From Corynebacterium atypicum (GTDB lineage: Bacteria; Actinomycetota; Actinomycetes; Mycobacteriales; Mycobacteriaceae): a stretch of 64,000 nt of DNA. Of the stretch, positions 29,563-37,631 are shown in pieces (position 1 is the stretch's first letter; each line of letters begins with the position of its first letter). Both the position numbers and the translations under genes were made by a program. The stretch covers positions 900,553 to 964,552 of the forward strand of contig NZ_CP008944.1 of NCBI RefSeq assembly GCF_000732945.1. The letters run 5' to 3'. The notes beneath the pieces are model-generated. The model was not told the DNA's origin. It did not search any database and saw only the letters and a list, made by a program, of their open reading frames with translations.

Positions 29563-31710
29563 CTAGGCCTGGACGGGCGCTTTCGCGGCCTCGGTTGCGG
29601 CTTGGGCTGCTTTGTTGGGCCAGAACTGCTTCAGCGCGATGACCGCGGCGGCGCCGACGACCACGCCGGCCAGGATTGCCAGGATGAAGCCCCACCAGGG
29701 AGCGATTGCGAAGATGACGAAGATGCCGCCGTGCGGGGCCTGGCTCGTCACGCCGAGGGCCATGACCGCGGCCCCCGTCGTCGCGCCGCCGAGCATCATC
29801 GAGGGGATGACGCGCAGGGGGTCTGCGGCTGCGAACGGGATGGCGCCCTCGCTGACGAAGGAGAGGCCCAGGAGCCAGGCCGACTTGCCGTTTTCTTGCT
29901 CGGCCGGGGTGAACAGCTTGGCGCGCAGGAAGGTGGCGATCGACAGGGCGATCGGCGGGACCATGCCCGCGGCCATCACAGCGGCCATGATGCGCAGCGA
30001 GGCCTCATCGCCGGTCGACAGCCCCGCGGTACCGAAGAGATAGGCGGCCTTGTTGATGGGCCCGCCCAGGTCCGAGCACATCATGAGCCCGATGATGATG
30101 CCGAGCAGGATCGCCGAGGAGCCGGACATAGAAGACAGCCCGTTTTGCAGCCCCGTCATCAGCGCGCCGAGGGGGCGGCCCAGTAGCAGGAACATCACCA
30201 GGCCCACGCTCAGACAGCTCAGCAGGGGGATGATGACCACGGGCATCAGCGAGGCGATGAATCGGGGCACCTTCCACGAGCCGATCCACATGGCAATCAG
30301 CCCGGCGAGAATGCCGGTGACCAGGCCGCCGAGGAAGCCTGCGCCAACGAGGACGGAGATGGCCCCGCCGACAAAGCCGGGCACGATGCCGGGACGCGCG
30401 GCGAGCGCGTAGGCGATGTAGCCGGAGAGCGCGGCGACGATGAATCCCATTGCCATCTGCCCGGTGGCAAAGCAGACTGCCCCGAGGTAGAGCAGGAGCC
30501 CGGAGCGGTCGAACTGGTAGGTCTGGCCGTCGAAGTCCACGACGTTGCCCGGGAGATCAGTAATCGAGTGCCCCAGAACGATGGCCTTCCAGCCGTCGTC
30601 AGTGCCCACGTTGTAGCCGGCGAGGAGGAAACCGAGCGCCAGCAGCAGCCCGCCGGCCGCGACGAACGGCACCATGTAGGAAACGCCGGTCATCACGGCT
30701 TGCTGGATGCGCTTGCCCCAGCTGAGCCCCGCCGAGTCCGCCGCGGAAGAGTCGGTGCGGGCGGCAGCCTGGCCCTGCACGCGGCGCGCCTCGGGGTTGT
30801 GGGCGGCCGCCACCGCTTCGTCAAGCATCACCTTGGGCTCGTTGATGGCGCGCTTGACCCCGGATTCGATGACGGGCTTGCCGGCGAAGCGCTCGCGGTC
30901 CTTTACTCCCACGTCGGTGGCAAAGATGACCGCGTCGGCCGCTTCGATGACTTCGGGAGCCAGCGGGGTCACCGCTGAGGAGCCTTGGGTTTCCACTTCA
31001 AGGTCGACGTCCTCGCGGGCGGCGGCCTCCTGAGCTAGCGCGTCGGCGGCCATGTACGTGTGCGCGATGCCGGTCGGGCAGGCAGTGATAGCCACGATGC
31101 GGGTGACCGCCGTTGCCGCAGCAGGCCGGGAGTCGGTGCTCTGGGCGGTGCGCTCCGGCTGGGCCGCAGCGAACGTGCTCGCTGCAGCCGCAGTGGCGGT
31201 CCCCGCCGCGGCGGCCTCGCCTTCCGACGCGGGCTTCTTCTGCTTCTTTTTCGGGGCGGCGTTGATGACGCCTAGCACCAGGTCGACTACTTCCGCGCTG
31301 GTCGCGGCTGCGCGCAGACCCTGCAAGAACTCCTTGCGCACGAGCGCGCGGGCGAGTTTGGAAAGGATCTTGAGGTGCTCTTTTCCCCCTCCTTCCGGAG
31401 CGGCAATGAGGAAGACCAAGGTGGCCGCGCCGTCGGGGCCGGAGAAATCGACCGGCCGGGACAGGCGCGCGAAGGCGAGGGTAGGCACTGCGACGGCGGC
31501 GGAGCGGCAGTGGGGGATGGCCACCTGGCCGGGTACCCCGGTGCCGGATTTCGCCTCGCGGGTCTGGGCGTCGCTGGCCAATATGGCGGCGTCGGAGGCA
31601 CGCCCGGTGGCGTGCACCGTGTCGGCGAGGTGCTGGATCACCTCGCCGGTGGTCGTGCCGAAGTCGACGTCCAAGGCGACAAGGTCGGTGGTGATGACCT
31701 GCTCTGTCAT
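29563..31710 (-). CDS. ptsF: Fructose-specific PTS permease EIIABC
   Basis: PtsF imports fructose and phosphorylates it to fructose 1-phosphate. The 715-aa protein reads EIIA (1-150, active His67 in VAIPHCRS), an Ala/Lys/Pro linker, EIIB (about 200-310, active Cys near 211 in ITACPTGIAHTYMAADAL), and a membrane EIIC (about 335-700, with the fructose-family GGPINKAAYLFG segment). It lies 72 nt downstream of fruK and upstream of ptsH, the order fruK-ptsF-ptsH that I recall from C. glutamicum. No defects are seen. Confidence 0.95.
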   Translation of the reverse strand: MTEQVITTDLVALDVDFGTTTGEVIQHLADTVHATGRASDAAILASDAQTREAKSGTGVPGQVAIPHCRSAAVAVPTLAFARLSRPVDFSGPDGAATLVFLIAAPEGGGKEHLKILSKLARALVRKEFLQGLRAAATSAEVVDLVLGVINAAPKKKQKKPASEGEAAAAGTATAAAASTFAAAQPERTAQSTDSRPAAATAVTRIVAITACPTGIAHTYMAADALAQEAAAREDVDLEVETQGSSAVTPLAPEVIEAADAVIFATDVGVKDRERFAGKPVIESGVKRAINEPKVMLDEAVAAAHNPEARRVQGQAAARTDSSAADSAGLSWGKRIQQAVMTGVSYMVPFVAAGGLLLALGFLLAGYNVGTDDGWKAIVLGHSITDLPGNVVDFDGQTYQFDRSGLLLYLGAVCFATGQMAMGFIVAALSGYIAYALAARPGIVPGFVGGAISVLVGAGFLGGLVTGILAGLIAMWIGSWKVPRFIASLMPVVIIPLLSCLSVGLVMFLLLGRPLGALMTGLQNGLSSMSGSSAILLGIIIGLMMCSDLGGPINKAAYLFGTAGLSTGDEASLRIMAAVMAAGMVPPIALSIATFLRAKLFTPAEQENGKSAWLLGLSFVSEGAIPFAAADPLRVIPSMMLGGATTGAAVMALGVTSQAPHGGIFVIFAIAPWWGFILAILAGVVVGAAAVIALKQFWPNKAAQAATEAAKAPVQA

Positions 31711-31782
31711 GTCAATCCTTTGAAGTAGCGGCTGGAAAATGGGAATAAGGAAGTACAGCCGGACCGGGCCGGCGAAGAAGAC

Positions 31783-32754
31783 CTAGTCCAGGCTGGTGAC
31801 CTGCGTGGCTGCCAGATTGACTTGGTCTGGGCGCGGCAGTTGAGTGCCCGGCAAGCCAGCGGCCGCCGAACCGTAGGCCACCGCCTGGCGCAGGCGCTCC
31901 GGCGCGCTCGCCGATTGCTCGGCAGCCAAAAGGTAGCCTGCCAGCGAGCTGTCTCCGGCGCCGACGGTAGACAGCACCCGGGTAGGAGGCGGGGTGGCGC
32001 GCCAGGCCCCGGCGTAGGTGACCAACACGGCGCCCGATCCCCCCAGCGTGACCAGGACATTGCCGACGCCGCGCTCAGTGACCTTGCGTGCCGCCGCCAC
32101 CACGCCCTCGTATTCTCCACGGGCGGCCGCAGCCTCGAGGCCGGCACCGTCGCAGCCGACGAGCTGGCCGAGTTCGAGCCCGTTGGGTTTGATGAGGTCC
32201 GGCGCGAAGCCGGGAAAGCCTTCGCCGAGCGCGACCATCGCGGCGTCGGAAGTATCTAACGCAACCCGAAGGCCGGGCGCTTGGGCGCGCACTTCGTTGA
32301 CCGCCCGCCCGTACCAGTCGTGGGGCACGCCGGGCGGCAGGGAGCCGGCGAGGACTAGCCAAGAATCCGGGCTTTCCGACGCCGCGCCCGCGGCGAGTGC
32401 AAGCAGGTGGTCGAGGTCGGCGGGCGAGAGCTCGGGCCCTGGCCCGTTAATCTTGGTCGTGGTGCCGTCGGGTTCGGTGATGGTGGTGTTCGTCCGCACG
32501 GTGCCGGTGGAGGGCCCGGCGAGGTAGGGCACGCCGGTGGCGCGAACGAGGGGGAGGTAGGGGTCCTCGTCGGCGGCGGGGAAGACGGCGAGGGTCTCCG
32601 CATCGGCGAGGTGTGCGGCGTGGGCGACGTTGACGCCCTTGCCTCCTGCTACATGCGTGACGGTGCGGGCGCGGAGGACGGATCCTCGGGCCAGTGAGCC
32701 GGCCAGTGTCAGGGTCGCGTCCGTACTGGGATTGGGGGTCAGCGTTACGATCAC
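31783..32754 (-). CDS. fruK: 1-phosphofructokinase
   Basis: FruK phosphorylates fructose 1-phosphate, the PtsF product, to fructose 1,6-bisphosphate. The 323-aa PfkB-family kinase starts IVTLTPNPSTDATLTL and has the glycine motif GGKGVNVAHAAH and the catalytic TVGAGDSSLAGYL. The start is GTG 32754 with a GAAGGA ribosome site. It diverges from ptsI. No DeoR-type fruR gene lies beside it, unlike the arrangement I recall from C. glutamicum; the only DeoR gene here is sugR after ptsI. Confidence 0.93.
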   Translation of the reverse strand: MIVTLTPNPSTDATLTLAGSLARGSVLRARTVTHVAGGKGVNVAHAAHLADAETLAVFPAADEDPYLPLVRATGVPYLAGPSTGTVRTNTTITEPDGTTTKINGPGPELSPADLDHLLALAAGAASESPDSWLVLAGSLPPGVPHDWYGRAVNEVRAQAPGLRVALDTSDAAMVALGEGFPGFAPDLIKPNGLELGQLVGCDGAGLEAAAARGEYEGVVAAARKVTERGVGNVLVTLGGSGAVLVTYAGAWRATPPPTRVLSTVGAGDSSLAGYLLAAEQSASAPERLRQAVAYGSAAAGLPGTQLPRPDQVNLAATQVTSLD

Positions 32755-32925
32755 TGTGGCGCATCCTTCGCGGAGCGGGAGCTGTTGGTTCGCTATCGAT
32801 TATTGCCCGAGTGTGTTGGAAAGTCAAGAGAAAATGTCTGGTTACTTTTGGATAGCCGGAAAGAAATGTTTGGTCGGCAGCAAAAAATGTGGCAATCGAC
32901 CCGATACTCCATTAAGCTGTGTTGC
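32755..32925. promoter_or_regulatory. Divergent fruK/ptsI control region
   Basis: These 171 nt are visibly more AT-rich than the genes on either side and contain repeated TGTT(T/G)G and AAAATGT words (TGTGTTGG, AAAATGTCTGG, AAATGTTTGG, AAAAAATGTGG), plausible SugR or other DeoR-type half-sites. A TAAGCT -10 box (32913-32918) lies exactly 7 nt before the ptsI ATG. Confidence 0.5.
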
Positions 32926-34614
32926 ATGACTTCTGGCACTGAAACCCTTTCCTTTGCCGGCACCGGAGTGGTCGCTGGCACCGCCTATGCCCCGGTTGTG
33001 TGGATCAGGCCTCGCCCCGCGGTACCCAGCGCCGCGCGCACCATTGCAGAAGACGCCCGCCCGGCGGAATACGAGCGCTTCGTCCAGGCCGCCGATGCGG
33101 TAGCCGATCGCCTCGCCCACCGCGCCGAAGCGGCCAGCGGGCCCGCCGCGGAGGTTCTGCGGGCCACCTCGGGTATGGTCTGCGACCGCGGTTGGCGCAA
33201 GGCCGTGCGCAAAAATGTGCGTGGTGGCGCCGATGCGGAATACTCCACGGCCCAGGCCACGGAGAAGTTTGTCAACATGTTCATCGCTGCTGGCGGGCTC
33301 ATGGCAGAGCGCACCACGGACCTCAAAGACATCCGTGACCGTGTCATCGCCGAGCTGCGCGGCGAACCGGAGCCTGGGCTGCCCTCGATCGAAGGCGAAG
33401 CCCTCCTCTTCGCCGACGACCTCTCGCCAGCGGATACCGCCGCGCTCGACACCGCGCACTTCAAGGGCCTGGTCACCGAGCTCGGCGGCCCGACGAGTCA
33501 CACCGCGATTATTGCCCGCCAGCTCAACCTGCCATGCATCGTCGCCGCAGGCACCGAGATCCACGACGTCGCCGCAGGCACCGCGGTGATGATCGACGGA
33601 GGTATCGGCACGGTCACCGTAAACCCAGACGCCGACGAAGCGCGCCGGCAGGTCGCCGAATCCGTGGCGCGCGCTGAGAAGGTCGCCGCCTGGCGCGGGC
33701 CGGCGCAGACGAAAGACGGCCACCGCGTGCAGCTGTTGGCCAACGTGCAAGACGGCAACGCGGCGCGCCTGGCCGCGCAGACCCAAGCAGAAGGAATCGG
33801 TCTCTACCGCACCGAGATGAGCTTTTTGTCTGCGACCGAAGAACCGTCGGTGGATGACCAAGCCGCGCTCTACCGCAGCGTCTTCACCGCGTTCCCGAGC
33901 TCCAAAGTCGTCGTCCGCACACTCGACGCGGGCTCTGACAAGCCGATCGCCTTCGCCAACATGCAGGCGGAAGAAAACCCGGCGCTGGGCGTGCGCGGAC
34001 TGCGCATCGCCAGGCAGAACCAGGCGTTGTTGACCCGGCAGCTCGACGCGATCGCTAAGGCGGCGGAAGGCCGCGGCACCGACGCCCCCACCTGGGTGAT
34101 GGCCCCCATGGTCGCTACCGCCAAGGAGGCGGAGTGGTTCGCGGACCTCTGCCGCGAACGAGGGCTGACCGCAGGCGCGATGATCGAGGTCCCGGCCGCC
34201 GCGCTCATGGCCGACAAGATCATGCCGCACCTCGACTTCGTCTCGATCGGCACCAATGACCTCACCCAGTACACGATGGCGGCCGATCGGTTGTCTTCCC
34301 ATCTGGCCTACCTCACCGACCCCTGGCAGCCGGCGGTCTTGCGGCTCATTCAGCACACCTGCATGGTGGGGCGGGACACGCAGACGGCGGTGGGCGTGTG
34401 CGGCGAGGCTGCGGCCGACCCGCTGCTCGCTTGCGTCCTGACCGGGTTAGGTGTCGATTCGCTCTCGGCGGCGTCGACGGCAATCGCGGGGGTGGGCACC
34501 CGGCTCTCGGAGACCACCATCGAGCAGTGCGAGAAGGCGGCCGAGGCCGCACTAGACGCCAGCGGTGCAGTCGCCGCGCGCGAGGCCGTCCGCCGCATGT
34601 TGGTCGAAAACTAG
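32926..34614 (+). CDS. ptsI: PTS enzyme I
   Basis: Enzyme I takes phosphate from phosphoenolpyruvate and passes it to HPr, starting the PTS cascade. The 562-aa product has the phospho-His in GGPTSHTAIIAR (His192), the PEP-binding segments GLYRTEMSFL and ASGTNDLTQYTMAADR-like DFVSIGTNDLTQYT, and the active-site Cys in VGVCGEAAADP. ATG 32926 is chosen over the in-frame 32785 for family length and because of the TAAGCT box 7 nt upstream. It diverges from fruK and converges on sugR. Confidence 0.95.
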   Translation: MTSGTETLSFAGTGVVAGTAYAPVVWIRPRPAVPSAARTIAEDARPAEYERFVQAADAVADRLAHRAEAASGPAAEVLRATSGMVCDRGWRKAVRKNVRGGADAEYSTAQATEKFVNMFIAAGGLMAERTTDLKDIRDRVIAELRGEPEPGLPSIEGEALLFADDLSPADTAALDTAHFKGLVTELGGPTSHTAIIARQLNLPCIVAAGTEIHDVAAGTAVMIDGGIGTVTVNPDADEARRQVAESVARAEKVAAWRGPAQTKDGHRVQLLANVQDGNAARLAAQTQAEGIGLYRTEMSFLSATEEPSVDDQAALYRSVFTAFPSSKVVVRTLDAGSDKPIAFANMQAEENPALGVRGLRIARQNQALLTRQLDAIAKAAEGRGTDAPTWVMAPMVATAKEAEWFADLCRERGLTAGAMIEVPAAALMADKIMPHLDFVSIGTNDLTQYTMAADRLSSHLAYLTDPWQPAVLRLIQHTCMVGRDTQTAVGVCGEAAADPLLACVLTGLGVDSLSAASTAIAGVGTRLSETTIEQCEKAAEAALDASGAVAAREAVRRMLVEN

Positions 34615-34626
34615 CGGGCCCGCGCC

Positions 34627-34674
34627 GGCAGTTTCGCCCGTGCTTGCCCGGGCAGTTTCGCCTGCGCCCGTCCG
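34627..34674. repeat. Two tandem copies of a 24-bp repeat
   Basis: GGCAGTTTCGCC followed by CGTGCTTGCCCG (34627-34650) is repeated with changes in the second half at 34651-34674. It lies just after ptsI in a non-coding spacer. Confidence 0.6.
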
Positions 34675-34718
34675 GGCGTCGCGTCGGCCGCACCTTCCCC
34701 CATGCCGAACGTCGATTG

Positions 34719-34791
34719 AACGACGTCGAAAGGCCTGCCTAGCGGTCGAAAGGAAACGCGAATCCGACGACGTCCTTTCGACGTTGGCAGG
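34719..34791. repeat. Inverted repeat with internal copy between ptsI and sugR
   Basis: ACGTCGAAAGG (34723-34733) is inverted perfectly at 34774-34784 (CCTTTCGACGT); a third partial copy GTCGAAAGG lies between them (34745-34753). The outer words CCTGCC and GGCAGG also correspond. It may form the bidirectional terminator of two convergent genes or belong to a dispersed repeat family. Confidence 0.55.
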
Positions 34792-34826
34792 GGCGGGTAG
34801 GTTTTAAGTGTTCTGCTTTAGGGGTT

Positions 34827-35606
34827 CTAGTCGGCGAGGACGACTTCGATGCCGCGCTCGCGCAGGGCGCGCACAAACGACTCCGGGGCGGTCGCGTCGG
34901 TGATGACGACGTCGATCTGATCGATGGAAGCGAAACTGACCAAGTAGTCGTTGCCAATCTTGGAGGAGTCACACAAGACCACGACTTTGCGGGCGTTGGT
35001 CACCATAGCGGACTTGATCGCGGCCTCTTGGGCGTCGGCTGTGGACAGACCGTGGTCCAGCGTAAGAGCATTGGTGCCAATGAACGCTACATCGGCGCGC
35101 ATCAGCGCCAAGGTGCGCAGGGCGGTGTCACCCACGACTGCTTGGGTGATCGCTCGTACGCTCCCGCCGAGAAGCTGGATCTCATTGAGCCCCTTGTTTG
35201 CCAGGTTCAGCGCGATCGGAAGCGAGTTAGTCACAATGGACCACTGGTTGGCGCTTCCGGTATCGGGGATGAGGTCAGCCAGCGCCGTCACCGTAGTCCC
35301 GGCGTCGAGGAACATGCCCCCGGGCGGGTTGGGGAGGAACGCGAGCGCGGCGCGAGCGATGGCCGACTTTGCGGTAGGCGCCGAGCGTACGCGGGCATCG
35401 AGCGAGAGCTCCGTCGTTTGAAACGACTGGGTTGCCACGGCTCCGCCGTGGACGCGGTGCACGATTCCGTCCTTATCTAGGACGGCGAGGTCTCGCCGGA
35501 TAGTCTCGGCGGTAACGTCGAAGCGATGTGCCAGCTCAGTGACGTTGACGCGACCTTCGACCGCTGTCTGCGAGGCGATCTGCCGGCGTCGTTCCTCGGC
35601 GTACAT
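34827..35606 (-). CDS. sugR: DeoR-family transcriptional regulator SugR
   Basis: SugR represses PTS genes when no PTS sugar is metabolised and responds to sugar phosphates. The 259-aa protein has the DeoR winged helix at the N-terminus (YAEERRRQIASQTAVEGRVN, ELAHRFDVTAETIRRDL) and the sensor-domain motifs FLDAGTTVTAL and CDSSKIG. ATG 35606 with a GAGGAGG ribosome site gives the normal length; the upstream ATG does not. I call it SugR rather than FruR because of its place between ptsI and lexA, as I recall in C. glutamicum. Confidence 0.88.
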   Translation of the reverse strand: MYAEERRRQIASQTAVEGRVNVTELAHRFDVTAETIRRDLAVLDKDGIVHRVHGGAVATQSFQTTELSLDARVRSAPTAKSAIARAALAFLPNPPGGMFLDAGTTVTALADLIPDTGSANQWSIVTNSLPIALNLANKGLNEIQLLGGSVRAITQAVVGDTALRTLALMRADVAFIGTNALTLDHGLSTADAQEAAIKSAMVTNARKVVVLCDSSKIGNDYLVSFASIDQIDVVITDATAPESFVRALRERGIEVVLAD

Positions 35607-35748
35607 TGGCAATAGCCTCCTCGATGGTGCGGAGCAAGGACAACGGGAAACGCAGTGCACGCTGACACGCCGATGGGCGGGCCGCCTCATCGGTGCCGCC
35701 CCGGGGCGCAACGTTCGTGCGCAATATCAACATTAAACCACAAAAACA

Positions 35749-35778
35749 GACACGAATAATAATGACACGAATAATAAT
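35749..35778. repeat. Perfect 15-bp tandem duplication upstream of sugR
   Basis: GACACGAATAATAAT occurs twice back to back (35749-35763, 35764-35778) in the AT-rich region 143 nt before the sugR start. It could be a duplicated operator or a recent slippage event. Confidence 0.85.
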
Positions 35779-35792
35779 CAAGCGCCGGAAAA

Positions 35793-35817
35793 TGCCAGGT
35801 TTGCCGGCCATCTGGCA
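35793..35817 (-). terminator. Probable terminator downstream of lexA
   Basis: On the minus strand TGCCAG and CTGGCA form a 6-bp stem around a GC-rich loop and are followed by TTTT. It lies about 160 nt after the lexA stop. Confidence 0.5.
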
Positions 35818-35912
35818 TGCCCGGGCGGGCATTCCGTGTCTGGTTTTCCGCCGATCAGTGCCGGACGCGCGGGGCGGTTTGGCGCGGGCGACAAAGAGGG
35901 GTCCCGAATGAG

Positions 35913-35943
35913 CCCCCCCCCCCTTTTTTTTTTGGGGGGGGGG
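35913..35943. repeat. C11-T10-G10 homopolymer triplet
   Basis: Eleven C, ten T and ten G follow each other without interruption. The C and G arms could pair around the T loop. The structure is extreme compared with everything else in the window. Confidence 0.9.
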
Positions 35944-35975
35944 AGCTGCCGAGGAAGTACGGGAAAGGGGGAGGC

Positions 35976-36746
35976 TTAGAGCTTGCGCATTACCGATACG
36001 ACCTTGCCCATGATCTCCGCTTCATTGCCGGGGATCGGTTCAAAGGCGTCGTTGTGCGGGAGCAACCACACTCCGGACGAGTCGCGATGGAACTCCTTTA
36101 CCGTGGCCTCGCCGTCAATGAGTGCCGCCACAAACTCGTTTTCTTCCGCAACCGGCTGCGAGCGGACCACGATCCAATCGCCGTCGAGAATCCCGGCGTC
36201 GCGCATCGACTCTCCCGAGACCTTGAGGAGGAAGAGCTCGCCGCCGCCCACGACGTCCGTGGGCAGCGGGAAGTAGTCGTCGATGTTCTCCTCTGCCAAG
36301 ATGGGCGTTCTGGCGGCGATCTGGCCCAGAATTGGCACGACCGAGGTGCGCACGTCTTGCTCGGCGCTTGTCGCCTTCGGTGCGGCGGCGCGCTTGTCGC
36401 GTTGTGTGCCCGGCAAGTGACGCACGTCGACGGCCCGAGGCTTGTTGGGGTCGCGGCGCAAGAACCCCTTCTTTTCGAGCGCCTTGAGCTGGTAAGCCAC
36501 CGATGACGTCGACTGAAGTCCGGCCGCGTCTCCGATTTCTCGGATGCTCGGCGGGTAGCCGCGCAGTACGACCGCGTCGCGAATCACCTCCAGGATGCGC
36601 TGCTGGCGCGGTGACAGCGAGGCGGGATCTGTAGCGGAAGATCTCTTGGTCTTCTTCTTGGGTTTCTTAGCCTTGCTCGCCTGCTCCTTGGCTGCGGTTG
36701 GTTGCGGTTGCGCGTTGTCGGTATCTGACTTCGGATCGGTGGCCAT
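35976..36746 (-). CDS. lexA: SOS repressor LexA with altered cleavage site
   Basis: LexA represses DNA-damage genes and is removed by RecA-stimulated self-cleavage. The 256-aa product has a Lys-rich N-terminal extension, a winged helix (44-108, [20 protein letters not shown]), and an S24 domain with catalytic Ser180 in VSGESM and Lys217 in EATVKEF. The cleavage bond, Ala-Gly in the family (E. coli VAAGEP), reads IAARTP here: Arg146, codon AGA at 36309-36311, one G-to-A change from GGA. The known E. coli G85D change at this place makes LexA uncleavable. ATG 36746 has the ribosome site AGAGGGG. Confidence 0.95.
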   Translation of the reverse strand: MATDPKSDTDNAQPQPTAAKEQASKAKKPKKKTKRSSATDPASLSPRQQRILEVIRDAVVLRGYPPSIREIGDAAGLQSTSSVAYQLKALEKKGFLRRDPNKPRAVDVRHLPGTQRDKRAAAPKATSAEQDVRTSVVPILGQIAARTPILAEENIDDYFPLPTDVVGGGELFLLKVSGESMRDAGILDGDWIVVRSQPVAEENEFVAALIDGEATVKEFHRDSSGVWLLPHNDAFEPIPGNEAEIMGKVVSVMRKL

Positions 36747-36889
36747 GAGCGCCCCTCTGGTGTTCGTGTCGTGCCTGCGTGAAATCATGTTGCGCATCGT
36801 CGCCGTCGTGCCTGCGCGGGTCGTGCCCGTGCTGGTCAATCCTGTGGCGCAAGCGCATGCGCTGAGTCCCTCACAGTATAACCCCTAGC

Positions 36890-36905
36890 TGACACCTGTG
36901 TTCGA
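36890..36905 (-). promoter_or_regulatory. SOS box 1 (lexA promoter)
   Basis: Minus strand reads TCGAACACAGGTGTCA. It overlaps the expected -35 region of the lexA promoter (-10 at 36875-36880), fitting LexA autoregulation. Confidence 0.75.
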
Positions 36906-36911
36906 TGAGGA

Positions 36912-36927
36912 TCGCGGACGTGTTCGA
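36912..36927 (-). promoter_or_regulatory. SOS box 2
   Basis: Minus strand reads TCGAACACGTCCGCGA: good left half, degenerate right half. It lies between boxes 1 and 3 in the divergent region. Confidence 0.6.
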
Positions 36928-36969
36928 CAGCCTCGCTCACGCGTGCTATAAATCAAGAAGAAGCTACAA

Positions 36970-36985
36970 TCGAACATGTAAACGA
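36970..36985 (+). promoter_or_regulatory. SOS box 3 (downstream gene promoter)
   Basis: TCGAACATGTAAACGA is close to the LexA consensus and starts at the last base of the TACAAT -10 candidate, where LexA would block the gene transcribed to the right. Confidence 0.75.
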
Positions 36986-37060
36986 ATAGCGCGATCGGCA
37001 GGTCGCGGCCTCACCATAGGGTCAATGGCCCGAACAAACGACGTGGAAGCGGAGCTAGAC

Positions 37061-37470
37061 ATGACTATCTCAACCTACCGTACTTTACCTGCACATATCG
37101 GCGGCAGTGGCCAGACGTTCGCAGTGGGTACACATGGCGCCTCGGGTGCCATTTCGGTAGCACGTCCTGCGGTGTGGGAGCCGCAGACGGTCCCAGCGCT
37201 CAGGTGTGTTCGAACGCTGGAACTTTCGAGGCCTACGTCCGCTGCGCGCTCAAAGATAGCCTAGTCCAGGCTTGTGAGGCCTGGCGCTGACATGCGAACA
37301 AGAAGCCGATCCTGGGTGAGCGAATACGTACTTCCTGTGCTTCTCGGGGCGCTCGCCGGCACGGTGCTCATCGTCAGCGGCGTGCTATTCATAGATACCG
37401 AGGAGACAGCTATCCGGTGCCCGATTCGGGTGCCGGCTACGGCGCCTACCAAGCCGGATATGTGCAGTAG
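37061..37470 (+). pseudogene. SOS-controlled DivS-position gene, reading frame broken
   Basis: In C. glutamicum the SOS-induced cell-division suppressor DivS is encoded between lexA and nrdR. Here ATG 37061 (ribosome site GGAAGCGGAG) opens a frame that hits TAG at 37262. The same frame then resumes with a basic segment and a clear membrane helix (WVSEYVLPVLLGALAGTVLI), but the likely end (SYPVPDSGAGYGAYQAGYVQ, double stop at 37468-37473) is in another frame, one base away. An alternative frame ending ALKDSLVQACEAWR just before 37291 also looks coding. The exact structure is unclear and homology to DivS is positional only. Confidence 0.45.
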
Positions 37471-37590
37471 TAGGGGAGCTCCGGACGGCCGGAAAGGGGA
37501 GCGTGCTGAACCGGGACGGCGATGGGTGGCGGGTTCTCGCCAGGCGGCCAAAGGAACGGGCATCCACCGGGTAGAATGTGAAGGCGCTTC

Positions 37591-37606
37591 CGTCGGTGAA
37601 CCGACG
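37591..37606 (+). promoter_or_regulatory. Hairpin in the nrdR leader
   Basis: CGTCGG-TGAA-CCGACG, flanked by GCGC words that can extend the stem, lies 13 nt after a TAGAAT -10 box (37572-37577) and 25 nt before the nrdR GTG. It may be at the very 5' end of the transcript and stabilise it. Confidence 0.5.
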
Positions 37607-37631
37607 CGCTTTAAAGAAAGTGAGCTGCATT

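Larger units (their letters stand above)
35607..35975. other. sugR-lexA intergenic region (369 nt)
   Basis: No gene is credible here. Reading + strand it holds the sugR leader, an AT-rich stretch with a perfect 15-bp tandem duplication (35749-35778), the lexA terminator (35793-35817), a palindrome ATGCCCG-GG-CGGGCAT at about 35817-35832, and a C11-T10-G10 homopolymer block (35913-35943). Confidence 0.7.
36747..37060. other. lexA/divS-position divergent control region (314 nt)
   Basis: No gene is supported. The region holds the lexA leader, a minus-strand -10 box TATACT (36875-36880) for lexA, three SOS boxes, and + strand -10 candidates TATAAA (36947-36952) and TACAAT (36965-36970) for the downstream gene. 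Confidence 0.7.

Noticed and set aside
32842..34356. 504-codon minus-strand frame opposite ptsI
   Set aside because: Shadow of the ptsI coding sequence with no family features.
34627..34674. Possible CRISPR from repeats after ptsI
   Set aside because: Only two adjacent imperfect units with no spacers and no cas genes in the window.
34827..35606. DeoR regulator called FruR
   Set aside because: Its place between ptsI and lexA matches SugR; FruR is expected next to fruK, where no regulator gene is present.
35913..35943. C11-T10-G10 block as a Rho-independent terminator
   Set aside because: The hairpin would have its T tract in the loop, not after the stem, on both strands.
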